A stretch of 64,000 nucleotides of DNA from Bacillus safensis FO-36b. GTDB taxonomy: Bacteria > Bacillota > Bacilli > Bacillales > Bacillaceae. The notes beneath the pieces were generated by a model, which was given only the letters and a program-made list of their open reading frames with translations, ran no database searches and had not been told where the DNA came from. Below, piece by piece: positions 53,792 to 64,000 of the stretch. Numbering within the stretch: the first letter of the stretch is position 1; the number at the start of each line of letters is the position of its first letter. Location: contig NZ_ASJD01000003.1 of assembly GCF_000691165.1 (NCBI RefSeq), forward strand, positions 124,001 through 188,000, given 5' to 3'. Made by a program: the position numbers and the translations under genes.

Positions 53792-55522
53792 TTGGATAAG
53801 GAGCTTTTCAGACATCAAATTGAGGTAGCTGCAAAGAGAAAAAAAGCAGCCCTAGTGATTAAACATGCGAAAGTTATGGACGTGTTTAACCAGGAATGGA
53901 TAGACGCTGATGTCGCTGTTGAAAATGGACAAATAGTAGGGATTGGAGAGTACGAGGGAGAACAGGAGCTGGATGCAGCAGGTCAAATGCTTGTACCTGG
54001 TTTTATTGATGGCCACGTTCATATCGAGTCCTCTATGGTTACCCCTGCTGAATTCTCCAAAGCTGTCGTCCCGCGCGGTGTGACAACTGTCGTAACAGAC
54101 CCGCATGAAATTGCCAATGTGTCAGGGATCACAGGCATCCGTTTTATGCTGGAAGAAGCGAGAAAAGCTGCCTTAAATATTTATTTCATGCTGCCATCCT
54201 GCGTACCGGCAGTCAGTTTTGAGCGATCAGGTGCTGTTTTAAAAGCGAAAGATTTAAAGCCTTTGTATCAAGAGAAAGAGGTTCTTGGTCTTGCCGAGGT
54301 GATGGATTACGTCGGTGTGGAGCAGGCTGAAGAAGATATGCTTCAAAAACTGCTTGATGCTCAAAATGAGAATAAATTGATTGATGGCCATTTAGCAGGC
54401 TTAACGGACCGATTAATAAACGTTTACCGCACAGCTAGTGTCCAAACAGATCACGAGGTAACAACAGCCGGCGAAGCCCTTGAACGTGTAAAACGAGGCA
54501 TGTATGTCATGCTGAGAGAAGGCTCTGTTGCCAAAAACGTGAAAAGCGTTTTACCAGCTGTGAATGAAAAGAATGCGAGACGTTTTTTCTTTTGTACCGA
54601 TGATAAACATTTAGATGATTTAATGGCTGAAGGAAGTATTGATGAACAAGTACGTATGTCTATAAAAGAAGGGTTAGACCCATTTTTAGCGTATCAAATG
54701 GGAAGTTTAAACGCAGCGGAGTGTTTTGGCCTCAAAACAAAGGGAGCCATTGCGCCAGGCTTTGATGCTGATTTTATGCTTGTCTCTGATCTTCATCAAG
54801 TAGACATCACCAGCGTATTTATTGCAGGAGAATTGGTGGCGCAGCATGGAGAGTACAAGCCAAGTGTCGAAAAAATTGCACCAAGTCCAGCCTTATTACA
54901 ATCTGTTCATGCTATAGACGTTCAAGAGCAGGATCTGTCTCTGCCTATCACAGCTCATCAAAAAATGAATGTCATCCGCATTATTCCAAATCAGTTAGAA
55001 ACAAAATTAGAACGCATCTCTCCATCAGAAACGAACGGACAATTCACTAGTGATACAGAAAGAGATGTATTAAAAATGGTGCTTGTTGAACGCCATCAAG
55101 GCTTATCTGAAATGGGGATAGGGGTTGTCAGCGGCTTTGGATTAGAAAAGGGCGCAATTGCAACAACGGTTGCGCATGATTCTCACAATTTAATTGCGGT
55201 TGGCACAAATGATGCTGATATCGTGAAAGCCATTGACGCGTTAAAAGAAGCAGGGGGCGGTTTGACGGTTGTCAAAGAGGGTCAGTCTCTTCATACGCTG
55301 CCATTACCGATCTCTGGTTTACTTTCAGATCAGCCGGCACATCTTGTAAATGAAAGCCTTCATGCACTCCATGAAGCGTTGAAAGAAACAGGCTTCACTT
55401 TAGATTTTAATCCATTTTTGACGCTGTCCTTCTTGGCACTCCCAGTCATTCCTGATGTGAAAATGACGACAAAGGGTTTGTTTGATGTCAGAAGCTTTCA
55501 GCATCTCCCAATTCAATCATAA
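53792..55522 (+). CDS. adeC: Adenine deaminase AdeC
   Basis: Converts adenine to hypoxanthine and ammonia for purine salvage. The 576-aa product is an amidohydrolase: metal ligands in FIDGHVHIESSM (HxH), later EVMDY and IDGHLAG (Glu, His), and the catalytic DDKH; the C-terminal third is the AdeC-specific domain with VAHDSHNLIAVG. Start at TTG 53792 behind GGAGGAGG fits the family N-terminus; upstream GTG 53786 is possible. Confidence 0.91.
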   Translation: MDKELFRHQIEVAAKRKKAALVIKHAKVMDVFNQEWIDADVAVENGQIVGIGEYEGEQELDAAGQMLVPGFIDGHVHIESSMVTPAEFSKAVVPRGVTTVVTDPHEIANVSGITGIRFMLEEARKAALNIYFMLPSCVPAVSFERSGAVLKAKDLKPLYQEKEVLGLAEVMDYVGVEQAEEDMLQKLLDAQNENKLIDGHLAGLTDRLINVYRTASVQTDHEVTTAGEALERVKRGMYVMLREGSVAKNVKSVLPAVNEKNARRFFFCTDDKHLDDLMAEGSIDEQVRMSIKEGLDPFLAYQMGSLNAAECFGLKTKGAIAPGFDADFMLVSDLHQVDITSVFIAGELVAQHGEYKPSVEKIAPSPALLQSVHAIDVQEQDLSLPITAHQKMNVIRIIPNQLETKLERISPSETNGQFTSDTERDVLKMVLVERHQGLSEMGIGVVSGFGLEKGAIATTVAHDSHNLIAVGTNDADIVKAIDALKEAGGGLTVVKEGQSLHTLPLPISGLLSDQPAHLVNESLHALHEALKETGFTLDFNPFLTLSFLALPVIPDVKMTTKGLFDVRSFQHLPIQS

Positions 55523-55530
55523 AAAGAGAG

Positions 55531-55559
55531 AAACCGCATATGTATATATGCGGTTTTTT
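55531..55559 (+). terminator. adeC terminator
   Basis: AAACCGCATAT pairs with ATATGCGGTTT, followed by T3. Confidence 0.85.
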
Positions 55560-55571
55560 CAATGAACGGTG

Positions 55572-55610
55572 AAAAAAAGAGACACAGCCAAGCGGCTTGT
55601 GTCTCTTTTT
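55572..55610. terminator. rnjA terminator
   Basis: AAAAAGAGACACA pairs with TGTGTCTCTTTTT; A and T runs make it work on both strands. It closes rnjA on the minus strand. Confidence 0.85.
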
Positions 55611-55614
55611 GTGA

Positions 55615-57282
55615 TTACACTTCCATAATAATCGGTAAGATCATTGGACGGCGTCTTGTTTTTTCATAAAGGAAAGGTGCAAGGGTGTCAGTAATTTCGT
55701 TCTTAATTTCAGACCACTGAGTTGTCTTACGTTCCATTACTTTTTCAAGATGCTTCGAAATTAAATCCTGTGCATCGTTGATCAGGTCTCCAGATTCTCT
55801 CATGTAGACAAAACCTCTTGAGATCAAATCAGGACCAGCAGAGATTTTGAATTCTTTCATGTCCATGCTGACGACTACAATAACAAGGCCCTCTTCAGAA
55901 AGAATGCGGCGGTCTCTTAAAACGATGTTTCCGATATCGCCAATACCGCTTCCGTCGATATACACGTTGCCTGATGGAATTTTGCCAGCGACACTTGCTT
56001 CGTCACCTTTCAGTGCCAGAACTTCACCGTTATCCATGATAAAGCAGTTTTCCTCAGGGATGCCGCAATCATTCGCAAGTTTGATATGCGTTTTTTGCAT
56101 GCGGTATTCACCGTGAATCGGCATAAAGAATTTTGGTTTAATTAAACGGAGCATGAGTTTTTGTTCTTCTTGTCCGCCGTGACCAGATGTATGAATATTA
56201 TTTAGCGAGCCATGAATGACCTCAGCGCCGGCGCGATAAAGCTGGTTAATGGTGCGGCTTACACTAATATTGTTACCTGGGATCGGTGAAGATGAGAAGA
56301 CAACAGTGTCTCCAGGGTTAATGGAAATCTGGCGGTGAGTACCGTTCGCAATACGAGAAAGAGCTGCCATCGGTTCACCCTGGCTTCCAGTACAAAGAAT
56401 GGTCACTTTGTTTGCTGGAAGGCGGTTGATTTCATTATGTTCAATAAACGTGTTTTTTGGACATTTAATATAGCCAAGATCTTGTCCAATATCAATAGCA
56501 GACTCCATACTGCGTCCAAATACAGCGACTTTTCTGCCGTTGGCAACAGCAGACTCAATCACTTGCTGAAGTCTGTGAATGTTTGAAGCAAACGTGGCAA
56601 AGATGATGCGTCCATCGACTTTTCTAAAGATGTCATCAATGCTTTCACCTACGCGTCTTTCAGACATCGTAAATTCTGGGATTTCACTGTTTGTACTATC
56701 AGATAAAAGACAAAGAACGCCTTCTTTTCCGATCTCAGCCATTTTGGTTAAATTGGCAGGCTCGCCAACAGGAGTAAAGTCAAACTTGAAATCACCTGTA
56801 TGTACGATGTTACCAGGAGGTGTCTTCACGACAATTCCATAAGAATCTGGAATACTGTGTGTCGTTCTAAAGAAAGACACAGCTGTTTTTCTAAATTTAA
56901 TGGTATCTTCTTCTTCAAAAATGTGAAGTTTTGTTTGTCTCAAGAGACCATGCTCTTCCAATTTATTACGAAGTAGGCCGATTGCGAGTTTGCCGCCGTA
57001 AACTGGAATATTCACTTGCTTGAGAAGGTAAGGGATACCGCCGATGTGGTCTTCATGTCCGTGAGTGATGAAAAGACCTTTGATTTTATCTTCGTTTTTA
57101 ACTAAGTACGTATAGTCAGGGATGACGTAGTCAATTCCAAGAAGCTCGTCTTCAGGAAACTTAATGCCTGCATCAATTAAAATGATTTCATCTTGAAATT
57201 GAACGCCATACGTGTTTTTACCGATCTCGCCTAAACCGCCGAGCGCAAAAACTGCCGCCTGATCGTTTTTAACAAATTTCAT
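55615..57282 (-). CDS. rnjA: Ribonuclease J1
   Basis: Essential 5'-3' exo- and endoribonuclease of RNA turnover and rRNA maturation. The 555-aa product has the metallo-beta-lactamase motif [10 protein letters not shown] (about residues 73-82), HTGDFKFD, the beta-CASP region with ATFASNIHR, and the late [11 protein letters not shown] at 57282 gives exactly the B. subtilis length. It follows rpoY with the stop of rpoY 6 nt upstream, so the two are co-translated. Confidence 0.95.
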   Translation of the reverse strand: MKFVKNDQAAVFALGGLGEIGKNTYGVQFQDEIILIDAGIKFPEDELLGIDYVIPDYTYLVKNEDKIKGLFITHGHEDHIGGIPYLLKQVNIPVYGGKLAIGLLRNKLEEHGLLRQTKLHIFEEEDTIKFRKTAVSFFRTTHSIPDSYGIVVKTPPGNIVHTGDFKFDFTPVGEPANLTKMAEIGKEGVLCLLSDSTNSEIPEFTMSERRVGESIDDIFRKVDGRIIFATFASNIHRLQQVIESAVANGRKVAVFGRSMESAIDIGQDLGYIKCPKNTFIEHNEINRLPANKVTILCTGSQGEPMAALSRIANGTHRQISINPGDTVVFSSSPIPGNNISVSRTINQLYRAGAEVIHGSLNNIHTSGHGGQEEQKLMLRLIKPKFFMPIHGEYRMQKTHIKLANDCGIPEENCFIMDNGEVLALKGDEASVAGKIPSGNVYIDGSGIGDIGNIVLRDRRILSEEGLVIVVVSMDMKEFKISAGPDLISRGFVYMRESGDLINDAQDLISKHLEKVMERKTTQWSEIKNEITDTLAPFLYEKTRRRPMILPIIMEV

Positions 57283-57287
57283 TCCTC

Positions 57288-57497
57288 TCATAGCTCCAAT
57301 ACTTTAAAATTTTCACTTTCTCGTTCATAGTCTAAAAAAGCACCGTCTACAGGCTGAATGAATTCAATGTTGTAGTTATGTTTTTTCAACTTATCGCGTA
57401 CGTCTCTTTCAGAAACCGCTTCAACGTATAGTGAATCTGTGTGTTCTCTTACAGGTACCTCAGTAGTACTTGCCTGAAAAAATACCTTATATATCAT
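57288..57497 (-). CDS. rpoY: RNA polymerase epsilon subunit RpoY (YkzG)
   Basis: Small subunit (69 aa) of Firmicute RNA polymerase, binding near the secondary channel region of the beta' jaw. Matches B. subtilis RpoY in length and in the sequence start ([10 protein letters not shown]). ATG at 57497 has AAGGAGAGA upstream. It precedes rnjA in one transcript, coupling RNA synthesis and decay factors; a TATAAT near 57543-57538 on the minus strand is a likely -10. Confidence 0.92.
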   Translation of the reverse strand: MIYKVFFQASTTEVPVREHTDSLYVEAVSERDVRDKLKKHNYNIEFIQPVDGAFLDYERESENFKVLEL

Positions 57498-57578
57498 CCA
57501 AATCTCTCCTTAAATACCGTATGTTACACTCGCTTATTCTATTATATTAAAAAAACGCGCATAAGAAAAGTCTCTGAG

Positions 57579-57618
57579 AAAAAAGGACCTTCGGCAAATG
57601 TGCGGAAGATCCTTTTAA
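57579..57618 (-). terminator. Terminator after the candidate basic microprotein
   Basis: On the minus strand AAAAGGATCTTCC pairs with GGAAGGTCCTTTT with one mismatch, followed by TTTTTTC. It begins right at the stop codon of the 23-codon frame and separates it from rpoY. Confidence 0.75.
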
Positions 57619-57686
57619 GCAATTGATTTTTTGCGAAGCATGTCCTTCCATTGTCTTCGAATTTTCTTACGCAGACGACGAAGCAT
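57615..57686 (-). CDS. Candidate 23-aa highly basic microprotein
   Basis: Minus-strand frame ATG 57686 to TAA 57615. It encodes 23 residues, 11 of them Lys or Arg and one Asp, with Leu/Ile/Trp spaced to form an amphipathic helix (begins MLRRLRKKIRR, contains QWKDML). Upstream AAAGGAGG is a near-perfect ribosome binding site; GTG at 57689 is an alternative start in the same frame, and an out-of-frame ATG-TGA start-stop (57691-57686) overlaps it. A minus-strand TATAAT (about 57762-57757) and the terminator at 57579-57618 frame it as a separate short transcript. I know no named homolog; an RNA-only role is possible. Confidence 0.55.
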   Translation of the reverse strand: MLRRLRKKIRRQWKDMLRKKSIA

Positions 57687-57894
57687 CACATGCCGCCTCC
57701 TTTCGGGTTGAAGTAAGCTTAACCAGTGTGTTCCGGTCTCTCTATATACTTGTATTATATGATGTTTCTATTGAATGTTACATGGTTATATGTGGGAAAT
57801 AGGCGCTTTCAAAAGGAATTGGTTTCGAAAGCTGAAATCTTTCTGTATGATGAAAGGGAGTGTGTATACATAACGAAGAGCAGGAGGGCGAGAT

Positions 57895-58674
57895 ATGAAT
57901 AAAAAAGTCATCTTCTTTGATATCGACGGTACTTTATATGACCATGATAAAAATATACCTGAGTCAACGAAGCGAGCGGTTCATTTATTAAAAGAAAAAG
58001 GTCATCATCTCTTTATTGCATCTGGGCGTTCTCCTTTTCTGATCCGGCCCATTTTAGAAGAATTAGGGCTTGACTCATTCATTGCTTATAACGGTCAGTA
58101 TGTCATGTATGAGGGAGACGTTATTTACGGCAATCCGCTGAAGCAGGAGCTGATGGAGCGGATTTATGAGACAGCGGATCGTCATGATCATCCGCTCGTT
58201 TTTATGGGAGAAGAAACGATGAAGGCGTCTGTGCCGAATCATCCGTTTATCCATGAAGGAATCGGTACTTTGAAAACAGAGCATCCTGAGCACGATGTAT
58301 CTTTCTTTAAAGAAAACGACATTTTTCAAATGCTGTTATTTTGTAAGGCAGAAGAGGAAGTGGAGTATAAGGCATTCCGCGAAGAAATTGACCTTGTCAG
58401 ATGGCATGAGCTGTCAACGGACGTTCTGCCAAAAGGCGGATCAAAAGCTGAAGGAATCAAACGAGTCATCGAAAGACTTCCTTACGATCAAAAGGATACC
58501 ATTGCCTTTGGAGACGGATTGAATGATAGAGAAATGATTTCGTTTGCTGGAACAGGCGTGGCGATGGGAAATGCTGTGAGTGAACTGAAAGCATTGGCTG
58601 ATTTTGTGACAAAGCCGGTAGATGAGGACGGCATATTCCATGCAGTGACCCAGCTTGGCCTCATTGAAGAATAA
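57895..58674 (+). CDS. ykrA: HAD-family sugar phosphatase YkrA (Cof type)
   Basis: Cytosolic HAD hydrolase, subfamily IIB (Cof). The 259-aa product has motif I FFDIDGTLYD (Asp nucleophile, residues 7-16), motif II ASGRS, motif III Lys in GGSKAEGI and motif IV FGDGLNDREM. Substrate unknown; probably a phosphosugar or nucleotide. ATG at 57895 follows AGGAGGGCG. Own terminator downstream. Confidence 0.9.
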   Translation: MNKKVIFFDIDGTLYDHDKNIPESTKRAVHLLKEKGHHLFIASGRSPFLIRPILEELGLDSFIAYNGQYVMYEGDVIYGNPLKQELMERIYETADRHDHPLVFMGEETMKASVPNHPFIHEGIGTLKTEHPEHDVSFFKENDIFQMLLFCKAEEEVEYKAFREEIDLVRWHELSTDVLPKGGSKAEGIKRVIERLPYDQKDTIAFGDGLNDREMISFAGTGVAMGNAVSELKALADFVTKPVDEDGIFHAVTQLGLIEE

Positions 58675-58710
58675 AAAAGAAGACCCTTAGATCGCGGGTC
58701 TTCTTTTTTA
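58673..58710. terminator. Bidirectional terminator between ykrA and defB
   Basis: AAAAGAAGACCC pairs with GGGTCTTCTTTT, with A and T tracts on both sides. Confidence 0.85.
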
Positions 58711-58712
58711 TG

Positions 58713-59270
58713 TTATGATCTGCCGATCGCAACAGAGTTTTCTGGCTCAGCGAACGGCTGATCCTTTTGAATATGATCATAAAACATAATGCCATTTAAA
58801 TGGTCAATTTCATGCTGAAAAACAATAGCGGGGAACCCTTTTAGACGGATATCAATGTCCTCTCCTTCAAGCGTAGTGGCCTTGACCCTGATTTTTTGAT
58901 ATCGAGGAACAAATCCAGGGATGGCTTCATCAACTGATAAGCAGCCTTCACCAGTCGCTAAATAAGCTCTTTTGACTGAATGACTGACAATACGCGGGTT
59001 GAACAGAGCATAGCTGTATTCTTCTCCGTCTTCATCCTCACAGTGAACAGCGATCATGCGTTTACTAATATTGATTTGCGGAGCTGCCAATCCAACGCCG
59101 GGTCTTAGTCCGTATTTTTCAGCAATGTCAGCATCCTGACTGTTTTTGACGAATTCGATCATGTCAGCTAATTGCTGTTTTTCCTCTTCTGTCGGCGGGA
59201 GCTCGACCGATTCAGCTGTTTGTCTTAAGACGGGATGTCCGTCCCTTACGATATCATCCATGGTAATCAC
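58713..59270 (-). CDS. defB: Peptide deformylase (DefB/YkrB type)
   Basis: Removes the formyl group from nascent proteins; YkrB is the major deformylase of B. subtilis. The 185-aa type 2 enzyme has [13 protein letters not shown] (metal Cys) and QHEIDHLNG (metal His residues and catalytic Glu). GTG start at 59270 behind GGAGTGAAG gives the family length (184). Confidence 0.93.
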   Translation of the reverse strand: MITMDDIVRDGHPVLRQTAESVELPPTEEEKQQLADMIEFVKNSQDADIAEKYGLRPGVGLAAPQINISKRMIAVHCEDEDGEEYSYALFNPRIVSHSVKRAYLATGEGCLSVDEAIPGFVPRYQKIRVKATTLEGEDIDIRLKGFPAIVFQHEIDHLNGIMFYDHIQKDQPFAEPENSVAIGRS

Positions 59271-59344
59271 AAAACTTCACTCCTATTTCCTTTGTATGTA
59301 AAGTATATAAAATGATACACAACATATGCAATGAAATAAAGAAG

Positions 59345-59367
59345 ACCGGTCCTGTGAGACCGGTCAG
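59345..59367 (-). terminator. Possible terminator after the YjcZ-type gene
   Basis: ACCGGTC pairs with GACCGGT; on the minus strand a weak T-rich tract (CTTCTTTATTT) follows. Confidence 0.6.
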
Positions 59368-59381
59368 AGGCTTAAACAGCC

Positions 59382-59594
59382 TTAGCAGCAGCCACCGCCG
59401 CCGCCTAAGAATGCTGCGCCAACGATAATTAATAGGATGAAAAGCACAACGATTAAAGCGAATGTACGTCCGCCGCCGTATCCGTATCCACCGCCATAAC
59501 TTGGGTAACAACAGCCGCCGCCATATCCGCCACCGAATCCATACCCGTAACCGCCGTATCCACCATACATACTTCCATGACTATAATTAGACAT
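59382..59594 (-). CDS. YjcZ/SscA-type small glycine-rich sporulation protein
   Basis: A 70-aa protein: N-terminal Gly/Tyr-rich repeats (GGYGGYGYG, with a CCYPSY insert), one membrane helix near the C-terminus ([19 protein letters not shown], the hallmark of YjcZ-type proteins), and a Gly/Cys tail. Members such as SscA affect spore assembly in B. subtilis. Start at ATG 59594 behind AAAGGAGG; a longer open frame upstream (to 59750) is not supported. Not present at this place in B. subtilis as far as I recall. Confidence 0.78.
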   Translation of the reverse strand: MSNYSHGSMYGGYGGYGYGFGGGYGGGCCYPSYGGGYGYGGGRTFALIVVLFILLIIVGAAFLGGGGGCC

Positions 59595-59803
59595 ACTTTT
59601 GACCTCCTTTGGAAATACACTTGGCCTCTCATAAGTGAAGGCGAAGCGTGTAATATAAACTATGTATGAATGCACTATTTGTATAGTCATGCGCCTATTG
59701 CTTGAAAAAAATCTTCTCCGCCTCATCTGACTGACCTCTTTCCTTGTCACAAACGTCTATAAAAATTATAGTGGTATGTGGAGACGTAAAGGGGGACCTT
59801 GTC

Positions 59804-60472
59804 ATGAGACAGATGAAAAAAAGCATGAAAGCAGGTGCTGCTTTAGCGGGGATATGTACCCTTTTGCTGACAGGGTGCGGAGGTCAAAGTCCGTTCAATG
59901 ATATGCAGGACGCGATGAAGAAAATGAGTGAAAAAGAAGCATCCTTCGAAAAAGAGCAAGGTACACTGCAAAGCTATGAGGAAAAAGAGCAGAAGCTGTA
60001 TAAAAAAATGATTCAAACAACAAAGGACCATACAAAAACAGTGGCAAGCCTTTCTGATCAGGCGTTAGCATCGGCAGCACAAAGAGAAGAACATTTAAAA
60101 ACAGAAAAAGTCAGTATGGATGAATCGAAAAAAGAATTGAAAACAGTAAAGGAATCTGCTGCACGATTGCAAGATGCGGAGTTAAAAGAGAAAGCAGATC
60201 AAACGGTCAAATCAATCGAGAAACGATATGCGTCATATGATCAGCTTTACAAGGAGTATCAAAAGGCGCTGAAACAAGATCAGCTTTTGTATCAATCTTT
60301 AAAGAAAAAGGATCTAGGATATGAAGAGCTGAAGTCAAAGCTGAAGACCGTGAATCGTTCATATAGCAAAGTCAGAAAAGAAAGTAAGAAGTTCAATCGA
60401 TATACAGATCAATTGAATGATCATAAAAAGGCTTTGTATAAAGCAACAGATCAAGGATCGAAAAAGAGCTGA
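59804..60472 (+). CDS. ykyA: Cell-wall-associated lipoprotein YkyA
   Basis: Lipoprotein of 222 aa with a signal peptide (about 1-24) and lipobox LLTGC, so anchored on the outer face of the membrane. The mature part is nearly all helical, rich in Lys, Glu and Gln, with coiled-coil character (YkyA family). B. subtilis YkyA is located before pdhA; function not established. Start set at ATG 59804 behind GGGGGACC; a further 20 open codons precede the signal peptide and are unlikely. Confidence 0.87.
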   Translation: MRQMKKSMKAGAALAGICTLLLTGCGGQSPFNDMQDAMKKMSEKEASFEKEQGTLQSYEEKEQKLYKKMIQTTKDHTKTVASLSDQALASAAQREEHLKTEKVSMDESKKELKTVKESAARLQDAELKEKADQTVKSIEKRYASYDQLYKEYQKALKQDQLLYQSLKKKDLGYEELKSKLKTVNRSYSKVRKESKKFNRYTDQLNDHKKALYKATDQGSKKS

Positions 60473-60490
60473 AAAAACAGCTCTTTTTTT
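60461..60490 (+). terminator. ykyA terminator
   Basis: AAAAAGAGCTG pairs with CAGCTCTTTTT around AAAAAA; overlaps the end of the gene. Confidence 0.85.
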
Positions 60491-61998
<1,508 letters not shown>

Positions 61999-62001
61999 GC
62001 C

Positions 62002-62979
62002 ATGGCGCAAATGACAATGATTCAAGCGATCACTGATGCGTTACGCACAGAACTGAAAAATGACGAAAACGTTCTCGTTTTCGGAGAAGACGTTGGTAAA
62101 AACGGCGGCGTATTCCGTGCGACTGAAGGATTGCAAAAAGAGTTTGGTGAGGATCGTGTATTCGATACTCCACTTGCTGAATCTGGTATTGGCGGTCTTG
62201 CTATTGGCCTTGGACTACAAGAATTCCGCCCGGTAATGGAAATTCAATTCTTCGGATTCGTTTACGAAGTATTAGATTCTGTTTCTGGACAAATGGCTCG
62301 TATGCGTTACCGTTCTGGCGGACGCTGGCATTCCCCAGTGACAATCCGTTCTCCATTCGGCGGGGGAGTTCACACACCTGAGCTTCACGCTGACAGCTTA
62401 GAAGGACTTATCGCACAACAGCCTGGTATCAAGGTTGTTATTCCTTCAACACCTTACGATGCAAAAGGACTTTTAATTTCTGCAATTCGTGACAACGATC
62501 CTGTAGTGTTCCTTGAGCATATGAAACTTTATCGTTCTTTCCGTCAGGAAGTTCCTGAAGAAGAGTACACAATTGAAATCGGTAAAGCTGACGTGAAACG
62601 TGAAGGTTCTGACCTTTCAATCATCACTTACGGTGCAATGGTTCACGAATCACTAAAAGCTGCTGAAGAGCTAGAAAAAGAAGGCGTTTCTGCTGAGGTT
62701 ATCGACCTTCGTACAGTAAGCCCGCTTGATATTGAAACAATCATCGCTTCTGTTGAAAAAACAGGCCGTGCGATCGTTGTTCAAGAAGCACAAAAACAAG
62801 CGGGTATTGCTGCAAACGTAGTAGCTGAAATCAATGACAGAGCGATCCTTAGCTTGGAAGCACCAGTACTTCGTGTAGCTGCACCTGATACTGTATTTGC
62901 TTTCTCTCAAGCTGAGAGCGTATGGCTTCCAAACCATAAAGATGTACTTGAAACAGCGAAGAAAGTTCTTGAATTTTAA
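62002..62979 (+). CDS. pdhB: Pyruvate dehydrogenase E1 beta subunit PdhB
   Basis: Partner of PdhA in the heterotetrameric E1. The 325-aa product has the transketolase central domain with [12 protein letters not shown] and the substrate-side [10 protein letters not shown], and the C-terminal domain (about 195-325). ATG at 62002, behind AAGGAGTCG, starts directly after pdhA. Confidence 0.95.
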   Translation: MAQMTMIQAITDALRTELKNDENVLVFGEDVGKNGGVFRATEGLQKEFGEDRVFDTPLAESGIGGLAIGLGLQEFRPVMEIQFFGFVYEVLDSVSGQMARMRYRSGGRWHSPVTIRSPFGGGVHTPELHADSLEGLIAQQPGIKVVIPSTPYDAKGLLISAIRDNDPVVFLEHMKLYRSFRQEVPEEEYTIEIGKADVKREGSDLSIITYGAMVHESLKAAEELEKEGVSAEVIDLRTVSPLDIETIIASVEKTGRAIVVQEAQKQAGIAANVVAEINDRAILSLEAPVLRVAAPDTVFAFSQAESVWLPNHKDVLETAKKVLEF

Positions 62980-62990
62980 TTAAATGACAG

Positions 62991-63022
62991 AGGGGAAAAG
63001 AATTTATTTCTCTTCCCCTTTA
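62991..63022 (+). terminator. Stem-loop between pdhB and pdhC
   Basis: AGGGGAA(A)AGAA pairs with TTCT(C)TTCCCCT, followed by TTATC. Too weak a T run for a full terminator; likely a read-through or processing/stability element that sets E1 against E2 levels. Confidence 0.6.
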
Positions 63023-63086
63023 TCAATTACATGACCGTGTAAATATACACAACAAGGGTTCAACAAAATCTAGGAGGCGAAAAACA

Positions 63087-64000
63087 GTGGCATTTGAATT
63101 TAAACTTCCGGACATCGGAGAAGGTATCCACGAAGGTGAGATCGTTAAGTGGTTTGTTAAACCAAACGACGAAATCAATGAAGATGACGTTTTAGCAGAG
63201 GTACAAAATGATAAAGCAGTTGTAGAAATTCCTTCACCTGTTAAAGGAAAAGTATTAGAATTAAAAGTTGAAGAGGGAACAGTTGCAACTGTAGGACAAA
63301 CAATCATTACGTTTGATGCACCTGGTTACGAAAATCTTCAATTTAAAGGCAGCGAAGAAGAAGGCGAAGCAAAAACTGAAGCTCAAGTACAAGGTACTGC
63401 TGAAGCTGGTAACGAGCCAGAGAAGAAAGAAGTAGCACAAGAAGAAGCGGCAGCAGCAACTGGTGCAGGCGCACAAGAGCAAGTAGACGCTGATCCAAAC
63501 AAACGCGTGATCGCTATGCCATCTGTACGTAAATATGCTCGCGAAAAAGGCGTTGAAATTTACAAAGTTGCAGGTTCTGGTAAAAACGGCCGTGTGTTAA
63601 AAGAAGATATCGACAGCTTCGTTAATGGTGGTTCTGCAGCTCAAGAAGCAGCACCTCAAGCAGCTGAAAGTGCGAAAGAAGCAGCAGCTCCTAAAGCGGC
63701 AGCAGCTCCAGTTCTTGAAGGAGAATTCCCAGAAACTCGCGAGAAAATGAGCGGAATCCGCAAAGCAATCGCAAAAGCAATGGTGAACTCTAAGCATACA
63801 GCTCCTCACGTAACATTAATGGATGAAGTTGATGTAACAAACCTTGTTGCACATCGTAAACAATTCAAACAAGTTGCAGCTGATCAAGGAATCAAGTTAA
63901 CTTACTTGCCTTACGTTGTAAAAGCTCTAACTTCTGCTTTGAAAAAGTACCCAGTACTTAACACTTCTATCGATGATAAAACGGATGAAGTTGTTCAAAA
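63087..64000 (+). CDS. pdhC: Dihydrolipoamide acetyltransferase PdhC (E2), incomplete at window end
   Basis: Core of the PDH complex. The visible 304 codons include one lipoyl domain (about 1-80) with lipoyl-Lys43 in NDKAVVE, an Ala/Glu/Gln-rich linker, the peripheral-subunit binding domain ([18 protein letters not shown], about 140-175), an Ala-rich linker and the start of the catalytic domain. The end with the catalytic HHxxxDG lies outside the window. GTG start at 63087 behind AGGAGGCG. The gene is cut by the end of the sequence, not damaged. Confidence 0.93.
   Translation, partial: MAFEFKLPDIGEGIHEGEIVKWFVKPNDEINEDDVLAEVQNDKAVVEIPSPVKGKVLELKVEEGTVATVGQTIITFDAPGYENLQFKGSEEEGEAKTEAQVQGTAEAGNEPEKKEVAQEEAAAATGAGAQEQVDADPNKRVIAMPSVRKYAREKGVEIYKVAGSGKNGRVLKEDIDSFVNGGSAAQEAAPQAAESAKEAAAPKAAAAPVLEGEFPETREKMSGIRKAIAKAMVNSKHTAPHVTLMDEVDVTNLVAHRKQFKQVAADQGIKLTYLPYVVKALTSALKKYPVLNTSIDDKTDEVVQ

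Overview
The window is a 64-kb stretch of low-GC Firmicute chromosome. Gene content and order match the B. subtilis pbpH-kinA-patA-cheV to pdhABC region almost gene for gene. The sequence differences and the local insertions and losses suggest the Bacillus pumilus group (pumilus/safensis/altitudinis). That species call is inference from recalled family sequences and synteny, not from a search.

Layout. 0.2-10.6 kb: penicillin-binding protein pbpH, sporulation kinase kinA (with a visible sigma-H promoter), aminotransferase patA, an insert of a cation efflux protein, a 51-aa protein, an RDD membrane protein and an Atg22-like MFS protein, then cheV (sigma-D promoter) and ykyB. 10.8-13.7 kb: an accessory patch with a broken tyrosine recombinase, a small membrane protein, a divergent AraC regulator/EamA transporter pair and a small Cys/His protein. 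13.9-20.3 kb: ykuC, ykuD, ykuE, fadH (with a full FadR operator), ykuI, the Fur-controlled small RNA fsrA and a manganese catalase; ykuG and ykuH of B. subtilis are absent. 20.5-29.8 kb: ykuJ, ykuK, abbA, darB, ccpC, the iron-limitation flavodoxin operon ykuNOP with two Fur boxes, lysine genes dapH/dapL, ykuS, mechanosensitive channel ykuT, peroxiredoxin ahpA and thiol protein ykuV. 30.2-40.6 kb: rok, sporulation gene yknT, the molybdopterin operon mobA-moeB-moeA-mobB-moaE-moaD, a second shorter Rok-like protein where B. subtilis has yknUV, and the yknWXYZ exporter. 40.9-50.5 kb: fruRKA (cre site), sipT, ykoA, ykpA, ampS, ykpC, mreBH, abh. 50.6-64 kb: kinC, ykqA, ktrC, adeC, rnjA-rpoY, a candidate 23-aa basic microprotein, ykrA, defB, a YjcZ-type glycine-rich protein, lipoprotein ykyA, and pdhA-pdhB-pdhC (pdhC runs off the end).

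Themes. Transition-state and sporulation control is dense here (kinA, kinC, abh, abbA, rok plus a paralog, yknT). Iron sparing is represented by fsrA and ykuNOP, both under Fur boxes. Central metabolism has ccpC, fruRKA with cre, and pdh. The observations most worth following are the second Rok-family protein, the basic microprotein with its own promoter-like and terminator signals, loss of a metal-ligand aspartate in the EAL protein YkuI, the long inverted repeat in the ahpA leader, and the folded element downstream of ykuI. I see no tRNA, rRNA, CRISPR array, intact insertion sequence or intact prophage.
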